A stretch of DNA of 38,693 nt from Alphaproteobacteria bacterium (GTDB taxonomy: Bacteria > Pseudomonadota > Alphaproteobacteria > JAOXRX01). The notes beneath the pieces were generated by a model. The model worked only from the letters and a program-made list of their open reading frames with translations, was not told where the DNA came from and made no database searches. The position numbers and the translations under genes were made by a program. The stretch lies in assembly GCA_025800285.1 (NCBI GenBank), contig JAOXRX010000095.1:1-38693 (forward strand), given 5' to 3'. Below, one piece after another: positions 15,995 to 22,988 of the stretch. Each line of letters begins with the position of its first letter. The first letter of the stretch is position 1.

Positions 15995-18022
15995 ATGGCA
16001 GATAATAATTTTGAATACTCAATGAAAGATAATTTGTCTAATGCTTGGAAAGAAAATCCTGGCTTCAGAATAATGACAATTGTTGTAATTTTAGTTGTTG
16101 TTTTAGCAATTGGAGTCTCAAGTGCTAATATTAGAAAAGTAAAAACAGATACAGTCTCAACACTTAGAAATACAAGAGGTGTTGTTGACGAACCTTTTGA
16201 AGAAAAAAGCGAATCTTATAAGGTAGCTTTAGAAAATGATGAAGAAAAAAGATTAGAAGCTGCTGTGCAAAAAGGTAAGAGTGTTTTGCCATATACTGGA
16301 ACCTTTGATAATAAAGAAATCAAAAACTATGTTGAAGAAAGTGAAGCTGAAAGCTTCTTCGGATTAGATGATTTAGAAAAATTAGACTTTGGCAGTAAAA
16401 ACAAAAAAGATGAGGATTCTGGCTCTAGTGCAGATGAAAGTGAATCTTTAGTTGATGATGCAAGTGATATTTTAGAAGGATTGCTTGGAGGTGGTAAGAA
16501 AAAAGGACCATGTAATCCAAATAAAAATCAAAACAAAACAAAATCAGGATTTAATCGTAATGGTATAAATGCTGAAGGATATGATAAAGACGGTTATCTT
16601 AGAGATTGTTTAACAGAAGCTGATTTTGATAAAGATGGTTATGCAGCTGATGGATTTGACAAATTCGGTTATGACAGAAAAGGTTTTGATAAAGAAGGTT
16701 ATAACAAAATGGGTTATAATAAAGAAGGCTTTGATAAAGATGGTTATGACAAAAATGGTTATGATAAAGATGGCTTTAATAAACAAGGTATTGATAAAGA
16801 AGGTTATAATAAAAAAGGTTTGAATTCTGAGGGTAAAAACAGAGCAGGAACTTACAGAGATGGTCTAACAGAATCTGATTTTGGACCTGATGGTTATGCT
16901 GCTGATGGATTTGACAAGTTTGGTTATAATAAAGAAGGTTATGATAAAGATGGCTTGGATAGAGAAGGTTATGATAAAGATGGCTTCAATAAAGAAGGGT
17001 TTAACCGTAATGGTGTAAATAGACAGGGGCTAACAAAAGAAGGTACTTATAGAGACGGTCTAACAGAAGCTGATTTTGACAAAGATGGTTATGCTGCTGA
17101 TGGATTTGACAAGTTTGGTTATGATAAAAATGGCTTTGATAAAGATGGCTTTGACAAAAATGGTTATAATAAAGAAGGTTATAATAGACAAGGTCTTGAT
17201 AAAAAAGGGAAGAAAAAAGGAAGAGATATTCTTAAAGAATTAGGTTATACTGCTGAACAAAAGAAGTCTTTAGCAGAGTTAAAAATTGATAGTATGTCAA
17301 ACCAAATAAACTCTTTAGTTAATGTTGCAGAACCTGTATATAAAACATTCCAAATTACAGATCTAAGCTTGGCTAGTGCAGGAGGATCTTCATCTGCTGG
17401 AAGTTTTGATGATTCTGGAGATTTATTAGATAGTGATGAGTTATTAAGTAGCTTAGAAAAACAAGAGCTAATAGTTAGTGCTGGTACTGTTTCTTATGCT
17501 GTATTTTTAACAGAAAGTAACTCTGATGTTCCAGGTCCAGTACTTGCAAAAGTATTAACAGGTCCTTTGAAAAACTTTAAAATATTAGGAGCATTCACAG
17601 TTCAAGATGATTATTTAACAATTCAGTTCAACACTGCGGTTCTAGGGCATGAAGAATATGAAATTGAAGCTTTCGCTTTAGATCCATCTACAACATTACC
17701 AGGTTTATCTGATGATATTGATAGACATTATATAAGTAGATATGTATTACCAATGGCTGCATCATTTGTTGAAGTTTTAGGTGATGCTTTAGGTGAAACA
17801 GAAGAAACTCAATCAACATCTGATGGTGTTACAACAAAAACATCAGAAAAGAAATCAACATCTGACTCTTTATGGGAAGCGGCTGGTGAGTCTAGTAAAA
17901 CTATAGGAGAAATCTTAAAAGAAAATATAGATAAAGATCCTACAATTAGAGTTTTTGCTGGAACAGAAGCTGGAATACTGTTTACAAAAACAGTAAAAGG
18001 CGAAGAAAGTGTTAAAAGATAA
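15995..18022 (+). CDS. dotG: type IVB secretion channel protein DotG/IcmE (VirB10-like) with pentapeptide repeat region
   Basis: This 675-residue protein has a short cytoplasmic N-terminus and a membrane segment at about 25-44. An acidic charged region runs to about 165, 44 tandem pentapeptides span 185-405, and a C-terminal TrbI/VirB10-like domain follows from about 490. DotG spans both membranes and forms part of the central channel. Legionella DotG (about 1050) also has a long repeat region between membrane anchor and VirB10 domain. The repeats here are Asp/Lys/Gly/Tyr-rich, unlike the Ala/Leu-rich Legionella ones as I recall them. The Shine-Dalgarno AAAGGAG lies inside the end of dotH. 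One Cys (in KKGPCNPN) sits just before the repeats. Confidence 0.9.
   Translation: MADNNFEYSMKDNLSNAWKENPGFRIMTIVVILVVVLAIGVSSANIRKVKTDTVSTLRNTRGVVDEPFEEKSESYKVALENDEEKRLEAAVQKGKSVLPYTGTFDNKEIKNYVEESEAESFFGLDDLEKLDFGSKNKKDEDSGSSADESESLVDDASDILEGLLGGGKKKGPCNPNKNQNKTKSGFNRNGINAEGYDKDGYLRDCLTEADFDKDGYAADGFDKFGYDRKGFDKEGYNKMGYNKEGFDKDGYDKNGYDKDGFNKQGIDKEGYNKKGLNSEGKNRAGTYRDGLTESDFGPDGYAADGFDKFGYNKEGYDKDGLDREGYDKDGFNKEGFNRNGVNRQGLTKEGTYRDGLTEADFDKDGYAADGFDKFGYDKNGFDKDGFDKNGYNKEGYNRQGLDKKGKKKGRDILKELGYTAEQKKSLAELKIDSMSNQINSLVNVAEPVYKTFQITDLSLASAGGSSSAGSFDDSGDLLDSDELLSSLEKQELIVSAGTVSYAVFLTESNSDVPGPVLAKVLTGPLKNFKILGAFTVQDDYLTIQFNTAVLGHEEYEIEAFALDPSTTLPGLSDDIDRHYISRYVLPMAASFVEVLGDALGETEETQSTSDGVTTKTSEKKSTSDSLWEAAGESSKTIGEILKENIDKDPTIRVFAGTEAGILFTKTVKGEESVKR
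16547..17209 (+). repeat. 15-base tandem repeat array within dotG (44 pentapeptides)
   Basis: The array encodes 44 consecutive pentapeptides of form G-[YF]-[DN]-K-x (for example GYDKD, GFNKE). All are in the same 15-base register with no slip. A higher-order block, YRDGLTEADFDKDGYAADGF with small variations, recurs three times. Its GATTTT landmark is at 16622, 16877 and 17072, spaced by 255 and 195 bases (17 and 13 pentapeptides). This suggests growth by duplication of multi-pentapeptide blocks. Confidence 0.95.
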
Positions 18023-18036
18023 AAAGTAGGTTTATT

Positions 18037-19068
18037 ATGGCTGATGAAGAAATTAAAACATTAAATATTGGAGAAGATGATGCTTTAGAAACAGTATCTT
18101 CTGATGAAAAACAAGAATCTAATAATGATGATTTAGATTTGGAAGCTAGAAGAAAAATTATAGAAGAGTTTGCTAAGCAAACATCTACTGTAAGTGAAAC
18201 AGAAAAAGAAACTTCTGTAGAATTGCCAGAAATAAAACCTATAGAGTCCGAAGTGTCTAAAGAGGAATTAGTACCTGAAGTTACGGAATCTGTTAAATTA
18301 GAAACAGAGGATAATAAGATAGAGAGTGTTTTAGAAGATAATCTTTATAATGATGATATGATATTAGATAGCCTTGATAATGAACAAAACTTTGAAGAGG
18401 CTAGCCCTGAAAAGTCTCTATCAAAGATTGTGTTACTATTTTTAGTGTTATTCGTTATGACTATTATTGCAATAGGGTCTCATTTTTTATTAAAAGATGA
18501 CAAGTACGATATAAAAATAAAAGAGACTATAGCAGAAAAAGTTGTTGTAGAGGCTCCTTTAGAACCTGTGAAAAACATACCGGCAGAAAATGGGTTTAAA
18601 GTTGAAAAAGTTCAAGAAAGAGTTTCTGTAAATAAAGAATTAGAAAATTTAAAAGCTTTAGTTAGTCAGTATGAAGAAGAAAAAAGCAATCTACAAAATG
18701 ATTTAAATAATAAGAAAAAATATATTGCTAGACTTGAAGATAATATGGGTGTTTTAAATAGAAGAGTATCAAGCTTAGATAATATTAATAAAAGACTAAG
18801 AAAAGAAAAACAAGAGGCTGTTAAGGCTGTAGTAAAAACAACTCTTAAAAAGGAGTCTTATATTAATGAAAGCAATGTTTCTTCAATATGGAAAATAAAG
18901 AGTGTTTCAGATTATGGGCAATATGCAATTGTTTCTATGGTTGGAAAAAATAAAGATGTTAAGATCTCTGCAGGAGATAGTCTTGTAGAGGTTGGTTATA
19001 TTAAATCCATTAAAAAATCTGATGGTCAGTGGTTTGTTGTTGGGAGTATAAAAACAATAGCAGAGTAA
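18037..19068 (+). CDS. dotF: type IVB secretion protein DotF/IcmG-like
   Basis: This 343-residue bitopic membrane protein has a long acidic cytoplasmic N-terminus (1-128), a membrane segment at about 129-152 and a periplasmic coiled coil at about 200-262. A small beta-rich C-terminal domain (about 281-343) carries the pattern WKIKSV...GDSLVEVGYIKSI. That pattern resembles the DotF C-terminal domain (REG-x2-I-x-GYG-x-VK). The assignment also rests on order: icmL-icmK-icmE-icmG in Legionella matches dotI-dotH-dotG-dotF here. DotF is an inner-membrane component near the DotG channel. The N-terminal half is not conserved. The next gene overlaps its stop by 1 base. Confidence 0.75.
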   Translation: MADEEIKTLNIGEDDALETVSSDEKQESNNDDLDLEARRKIIEEFAKQTSTVSETEKETSVELPEIKPIESEVSKEELVPEVTESVKLETEDNKIESVLEDNLYNDDMILDSLDNEQNFEEASPEKSLSKIVLLFLVLFVMTIIAIGSHFLLKDDKYDIKIKETIAEKVVVEAPLEPVKNIPAENGFKVEKVQERVSVNKELENLKALVSQYEEEKSNLQNDLNNKKKYIARLEDNMGVLNRRVSSLDNINKRLRKEKQEAVKAVVKTTLKKESYINESNVSSIWKIKSVSDYGQYAIVSMVGKNKDVKISAGDSLVEVGYIKSIKKSDGQWFVVGSIKTIAE

Positions 19069-19988
19069 TGGTTTATTTTTTATTTTTATTAGGTTTTATA
19101 TTATTATTTTTAGGTGGAAAATATTTAGTGGAGGGGGCGGTCTCTTTTGCTAAAGATGTAAATGCATCACCTTTAATCATAGGTATTGTATTAGTTGGGT
19201 TTGGGACATCAGTTCCTGAATTAATTACTTGTATTAAAGCTGTTTTAGTTGACTCATCTGAAATTGCTATAGGTAATATAATAGGTTCAAATATTGCTAA
19301 TATATTGTTAGTCCTATCAACTGGAGCAATGATTTGTGCTATTCCTATAGAACAAAAAGGATTCAAGAGAGATTCATCTTTTCTTATATTTTCCTCTCTA
19401 CTATTAACTTTATTCTGTTTTATCGGTTATCTTAATATATATGCGGGTGTTTTGTTTTTAGTAACTATTAGTATTTATATGTATGCATGCTATACTAGTG
19501 GTTATGATGAAGATGAAGATATTCCTTTAATAAGCAAATCTATATTTATTAGTTTGTTTGTAGCTTTTTTAGGTATGGCTGCCGTTATGATAGGAGCAAA
19601 TTTATTAGTTGAATCTTCAATTAAGATAGCAACTAAGTTAGGTGTTTCTGAAAGCCTTATAGCTCTTAGTGCTGTAGCTATAGGAACATCATTGCCAGAA
19701 TTGGCGACTATAATAGCTGCATCTATTAAAAAGCATAGTTCATTAGCTTTTGGTAATGTTGTTGGTTCTAATATTTTTAATACTTTGGGAGTTTTAGGTA
19801 CAACATCAATAGTTAAAGAAATTAAAATTTCAAAAGAGATATTAATGTTTGATATATGGGCAATGAACTTAGCTGTTTTGCTTATGATTACCCTATCTTC
19901 TCATAAGTGGAATATAAGTAAAAGAAAAGGGGTATTTCTAATGGCTCTATACATTGCTTACATTATATTTATAACAATAAGAGGCTAA
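19068..19988 (+). CDS. CaCA-family sodium/calcium antiporter (YrbG-like)
   Basis: This 306-residue polytopic membrane protein has about 10 hydrophobic segments. It carries the two inverted alpha-repeat motifs of the calcium:cation antiporter family: GFGTSVPELITC in the first half and AIGTSLPELATIIAA in the second, each with a conserved Glu. GNIIGSNIANILLV and GNVVGSNIFNTLGV follow the repeats. The start is the ATG at 19068, whose A is the last base of the dotF stop (TAATG), so it is translationally coupled to the dot operon. In Legionella, icmC/dotE follows icmG at this place. A terminator overlaps its 3' end. Confidence 0.9.
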   Translation: MVYFLFLLGFILLFLGGKYLVEGAVSFAKDVNASPLIIGIVLVGFGTSVPELITCIKAVLVDSSEIAIGNIIGSNIANILLVLSTGAMICAIPIEQKGFKRDSSFLIFSSLLLTLFCFIGYLNIYAGVLFLVTISIYMYACYTSGYDEDEDIPLISKSIFISLFVAFLGMAAVMIGANLLVESSIKIATKLGVSESLIALSAVAIGTSLPELATIIAASIKKHSSLAFGNVVGSNIFNTLGVLGTTSIVKEIKISKEILMFDIWAMNLAVLLMITLSSHKWNISKRKGVFLMALYIAYIIFITIRG

Positions 19989-20010
19989 TTTATTCAGCCT
20001 CTTCTTTTTT
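19979..20010 (+). terminator. terminator of the dotI-dotF/antiporter operon
   Basis: AAGAGGCT (19979-19986) and AGCCTCTT (19996-20003) form a stem with a 9-base loop, followed by CTTCTTTTTTC-like T-rich sequence. The left arm lies in the last antiporter codons and the right arm in the last codons of the convergent DUF4167 gene. Confidence 0.75.
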
Positions 20011-20484
20011 CTTACCTATTCTTGTTTTTTTAGTGATGGTTTTTTTAACTCTTTTTATTTTTTTCTCTGTTTTCTTCGCATCCTTAGCTTTTGCCTCAAC
20101 ATTGTTGTCTTCAGATTTTGTTTCAATATCTTTTTCAGATACTTCTTCTTTTATTAATTCTTTTTTTGCGGCTGCATCAGATTTTGTTTCTGCTTGTTCT
20201 CTTTTAGCTTTCTTCGCTTCCATTTGTTCTGCTCTAGCTTTTTTCTTTTGCTCAGCTTGATCATTTAGATAATTGTTTATTCTAAAATAATGTTCAGCAT
20301 GTTGGTAATAGTTCTCCATAAGAATGTTATCACCTGTAGAGTAAGCATCTCTAGCTAAAGATTGATATTTCTCAAATATCTGTTTAGCACTACCTTTAAT
20401 TCTTCCAGTCGGTCCATTGCTGTCAAAGTTCTGACTTCTACCATTTCTCTTATTCTTATTATAATTATTTCTGTGATTTTGCAT
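19990..20484 (-). CDS. DUF4167 protein
   Basis: From the ATG at 20484 this is a 164-residue protein. Residues about 24-75 are the DUF4167 domain, seen in GSAKQIFEKYQSLARDAYST followed by GDNILMENYYQHAEHYFRI. The rest is a long Lys/Glu/Ala-rich, probably disordered tail ending in basic and acidic runs. The ATG is preferred over an upstream TTG at 20493 because AAAGG precedes it at a usable distance and abuts the TTG. This family is essentially alphaproteobacterial and its function is unknown; the basic N-terminus suggests nucleic-acid binding. It is the best taxonomic marker in the window. Confidence 0.9.
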   Translation of the reverse strand: MQNHRNNYNKNKRNGRSQNFDSNGPTGRIKGSAKQIFEKYQSLARDAYSTGDNILMENYYQHAEHYFRINNYLNDQAEQKKKARAEQMEAKKAKREQAETKSDAAAKKELIKEEVSEKDIETKSEDNNVEAKAKDAKKTEKKIKRVKKTITKKTRIGKKKEEAE

Positions 20485-20508
20485 TGTTACCAACCTTTCT
20501 AGGAGCCC

Positions 20509-20537
20509 ATTATCTCTGTTATTTGCTATAAAGTCAA
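20509..20537 (-). promoter_or_regulatory. promoter of the DUF4167 gene
   Basis: TTGACT (20537-20532), a 17-base spacer and GATAAT (20514-20509) read leftwards, giving a leader of about 20 bases before the ATG at 20484. It is divergent from the promoter at 20550-20578. Confidence 0.65.
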
Positions 20538-20549
20538 GTTTTTTTTATC

Positions 20550-20578
20550 TTGCTTTTTGTAATGGAATAATTTATAAA
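20550..20578 (+). promoter_or_regulatory. promoter of the uracil-DNA glycosylase gene, predicted leaderless start
   Basis: TTGCTT (20550-20555), a 17-base spacer and TATAAA (20573-20578) are followed by 7 bases and then the ATG at 20586. Transcription should start at the ATG, and no Shine-Dalgarno sequence is present. Confidence 0.65.
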
Positions 20579-20585
20579 TTAATTT

Positions 20586-21221
20586 ATGAATTATAAATAT
20601 AAAATAGCTGATTTTAATTGTAATAAATGTGAAAGATTAAAAGCATTTATAGATGCTAATAGAGAAAAATATCCAGATTTTTTTAATGGACCAGTGCCTT
20701 CATTTGGAAGTGATAATCCTGAGTTATTAATAGTAGGGTTAGCTCCTGGATTAAAAGGAGCAAATCAAAATGGTATCCCGTTTACAGGAGACTATGCTGG
20801 AGATTTGCTATACCCAACTTTAATAAAATATGGTTGGGCAAAAGGTGATTATGTAATAGAAAAATTTAATAATGGCTTAACATTAGATAGAGCTAGAATT
20901 ACAAATGCTGTTTTATGTGTACCTCCTCAAAACAAACCGATAAATTCAGAAATTAATACCTGCAGGGAGTTCCTTGAAAATGAGTTAGGGAATCCAAGCA
21001 TTAAAGTTATTTTAGCTTTAGGGAATATCGCACATAGCTCTGTTGTTAAGGCAATGGGAGCTAAGTTGTCTGCTTACAAGTTTAAGCATGGAGAAGTCCA
21101 CGACTTTGGTAATGTTAAACTAGTTGATAGTTATCATTGTTCAAGGTATAATTTGAATACTAAAAGATTAACAAAAGATATGTTTGAGAATGTTTTTTCA
21201 AAAATATCATTAAATTTATAA
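20586..21221 (+). CDS. family 5 (UdgB-type) uracil-DNA glycosylase
   Basis: This 211-residue base-excision repair enzyme removes uracil, and in this family often other deaminated bases, from DNA. Motif A, GLAPGLKGANQNGIPFTGD, spans 51-69 and has the UdgB form without the acidic catalytic residue of classic UDGs. Four cysteines (C12, C15, C111, C126) are placed to bind a 4Fe-4S cluster. The second motif is SYHCSRYNLNTKRLT, where the family usually has HPSR; here Pro is Cys. It is a single-gene unit with its own promoter and a predicted leaderless mRNA. Confidence 0.88.
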   Translation: MNYKYKIADFNCNKCERLKAFIDANREKYPDFFNGPVPSFGSDNPELLIVGLAPGLKGANQNGIPFTGDYAGDLLYPTLIKYGWAKGDYVIEKFNNGLTLDRARITNAVLCVPPQNKPINSEINTCREFLENELGNPSIKVILALGNIAHSSVVKAMGAKLSAYKFKHGEVHDFGNVKLVDSYHCSRYNLNTKRLTKDMFENVFSKISLNL

Positions 21222-21248
21222 AAAAAATCAAAAAAAATCTTTTAATGC

Positions 21249-21276
21249 TTGCCTTTAAGGAAAAAATGTGTATAAA
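21249..21276 (+). promoter_or_regulatory. promoter of the lipoprotein gene
   Basis: TTGCCT (21249-21254), a 16-base spacer and TATAAA (21271-21276) precede an untranslated leader of about 80 bases. The leader contains AGAGG 11 bases before the ATG at 21363. Confidence 0.55.
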
Positions 21277-21362
21277 TTGAAAAAAACAAGGGTTTTTTAC
21301 TATGTTTGGTATATCCAAGTTTATTTTAATAGTTTTACTAATTTGAAAGAGGCATTTACATT

Positions 21363-22520
21363 ATGTTAAAATTAAGAATCACATCTCTATTTGTATGCTC
21401 AGCTGTTATGTTAGGTGCATGCTCATATAGAACGGAAGCTCCAGTTGTAAAACAAGCTGAAGCAAAAGAAATCGTAAAAGAAGTTGTTGTGAAAAAAGAA
21501 ATCGTAGCTCCTTCTGTAAACGTTGAAACAGAAAATACAAGCTCTTACTATGTTTCAGAACCTACAATTACAGGTAAAATTGTAGGAGACTATGGTAACG
21601 GCGGATTAATTAGAACAAAAATAAAAGGTATCGTTAAAGATTACGAACTACTTTTAGATGATGTTTCTAGAATTGAAAGAGATATTAAAAGAACAAGCAT
21701 GAAGATTTCATCTGCTACATCTGATTATGTTTCTTTAGTTGCTGGTATGATCGTTAGATTGCAAACAGGAACAACTCCAGGTAATCCAAGATTGGTTAGC
21801 CAATGGAATCAAGCTCAAATCGAGTTAGAAGATCTATCAAAAGAGTTAATTACTTTAACTTCTCTTGCAAATGATGTTGATAATAACTCTTCATTAGCAT
21901 CTTTCTTAATCAATGCAATTAGAGCTACTTATGGTATCTCAGGTGCTGTTGAAGAAGAACATGAAGAGCTAAAAAGAATTGAAGATGAGTTAACTCAACT
22001 TGTTAACAGAATTAGCAGAGTTGTAACAACTGTTAATGATGATATATCAAGACAAACATCTTACTTATCAGAAGAAAGAAGAAATATGCAAAATCTTTCT
22101 CTAGCTGTTAAAAGAGGTGAGTTCTTCGGTAACTCTGTTATGAATAGAACTATGCAAAGTTGGGATGATTTCGAAGCAAGACAAAGTGCTTATGAAATGA
22201 AAAGAACTGCTATCAGCTCAAGATATCCAATTATTACAATAAGATTTGCAGAAGATAATGTTGATTACACAAAAATGCTTTACAAAGCTGTTGACGGTGC
22301 AATTGATTTAAAAGCTAATGCTCATTTTAATGTTGTTTCTGTAAGTCCAGAAGCTTCATCAATGATGACAACAGAAGCTTCAAAAGAATATGCAAAATCA
22401 AAAGCAGAACAAGTTTTCAGAGATATGGTGAAAATGGGAGTTCCTGCTAAAAACATAAACATTGTTCACAATGTTTCTGCTGATGTTGATGTAACAGAAG
22501 TTCAAATATTTTTAAAATAA
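21363..22520 (+). CDS. outer-membrane lipoprotein with degenerate OmpA-like C-terminus
   Basis: This 385-residue protein has a lipoprotein signal peptide with lipobox LGAC, the lipidated Cys being C20. A Val/Lys/Glu-rich linker follows, then a long helical, coiled-coil-like middle (about 85-265). The C-terminal 110 residues have the strand-helix pattern of OmpA-like domains, with AKSKAEQVFRDMVKMGVPAKN standing in for the usual NxxLSxxRAxxV...GV. The peptidoglycan-binding Arg is Lys here. Codon choice (more AAC, TTC, ATC than its neighbours) suggests high expression. It has its own promoter and a strong terminator. It might serve as the DotK-like OmpA lipoprotein of the nearby T4BSS, but that is speculative. 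Confidence 0.75.
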   Translation: MLKLRITSLFVCSAVMLGACSYRTEAPVVKQAEAKEIVKEVVVKKEIVAPSVNVETENTSSYYVSEPTITGKIVGDYGNGGLIRTKIKGIVKDYELLLDDVSRIERDIKRTSMKISSATSDYVSLVAGMIVRLQTGTTPGNPRLVSQWNQAQIELEDLSKELITLTSLANDVDNNSSLASFLINAIRATYGISGAVEEEHEELKRIEDELTQLVNRISRVVTTVNDDISRQTSYLSEERRNMQNLSLAVKRGEFFGNSVMNRTMQSWDDFEARQSAYEMKRTAISSRYPIITIRFAEDNVDYTKMLYKAVDGAIDLKANAHFNVVSVSPEASSMMTTEASKEYAKSKAEQVFRDMVKMGVPAKNINIVHNVSADVDVTEVQIFLK

Positions 22521-22539
22521 ATAAAAAACTATTTTAATA

Positions 22540-22569
22540 AAAGCACCAGTTTTAAACTGGTGCTTTTTT
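22540..22569 (+). terminator. strong terminator of the lipoprotein gene
   Basis: AAAGCACCAGTTT and AAACTGGTGCTTT are perfect 13-base arms around one base (in practice a shorter stem with a small loop), followed by a run of T. Confidence 0.92.
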
Positions 22570-22591
22570 ATTTAATGAGTATATATGCCTT

Positions 22592-22620
22592 CTTATTCTG
22601 AGTATAACGAAGAATCTTTT
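22592..22620. repeat. 5' fragment of the interspersed repeat
   Basis: TTATTCTGAGTATAACGAAG followed by AATCTTTT matches the left end of copy 1 at 3365 with a few changes. The right half is missing and another copy begins 23 bases further on. Confidence 0.65.
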
Positions 22621-22642
22621 CATCATTCTATATTATTATATC

Positions 22643-22761
22643 GTTATTTTGAGCGACTGTAAGGAGTCGAAAAATCTTTTAGTGCCTGTGTTATTTTGGT
22701 TTATATCCAGTAGCACAGTGAGATTCTTCACTACCACATAAATGTGTCCGTTCAGAATGAC
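22643..22761. repeat. interspersed inverted repeat, copy 2 (variant left end)
   Basis: This copy begins GTTATTTTGAGCGACTGTAA, a second class of left end that carries GAGCGACTGTAAGGAGTCG in place of GAGTGTAACGAAG. It then rejoins the shared core (CCAGTAGCACAGTGAGATTC) and ends TTCAGAATGAC. Confidence 0.8.
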
Positions 22762-22794
22762 GGGCTGGGGATGGAAGGTGTTTTTTTTGGTAAT

Positions 22795-22913
22795 GTCATT
22801 TTGAGCGACTATAAGGAGTCAAAAAATCTTTTTATGCTTGTTTTATTTTGATTTATATCCAGTAGCACAGTGAGATTCTTCACTGCCACACAAGTGTGTC
22901 TGTTCAGAATGAC
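22795..22913. repeat. interspersed inverted repeat, copy 3 (variant left end)
   Basis: This copy begins GTCATTTTGAGCGACTATAA and ends TTCAGAATGAC. The core CAGTAGCACAGTGAGATTCT is identical to copy 2 over that stretch. An open frame at 22843-23043 is a repeat artefact. Confidence 0.82.
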
Positions 22914-22952
22914 GGGCTAAGGAGAGCGAATTACGGAATTGATTAAGTATAG

Positions 22953-22979
22953 GTTTACACCCAGTAGCACAATAAGATT
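22953..22979. repeat. internal fragment of the interspersed repeat
   Basis: GTTTACACCCAGTAGCACAA followed by TAAGATT matches only the core of the unit. It lies 10 bases from the folD stop codon. Confidence 0.6.
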
Positions 22980-22988
22980 GAAAAATAA

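Noticed and set aside
16626-16823. 65-residue open frame inside dotG (Lys/Ile/Met repeats)
   Set aside because: It is the +1-type shadow frame of the 15-base repeat array, with no ribosome binding site.
16547-17209. dotG repeats as a CRISPR or minisatellite outside coding sequence
   Set aside because: All units keep one reading frame and encode a consistent pentapeptide within an intact 675-residue protein.
22592-22979. Possible CRISPR array
   Set aside because: The repeated units are about 110-120 bases, with diverged internal sequence and no regular spacers or cas genes. They are dispersed repeats with inverted ends.
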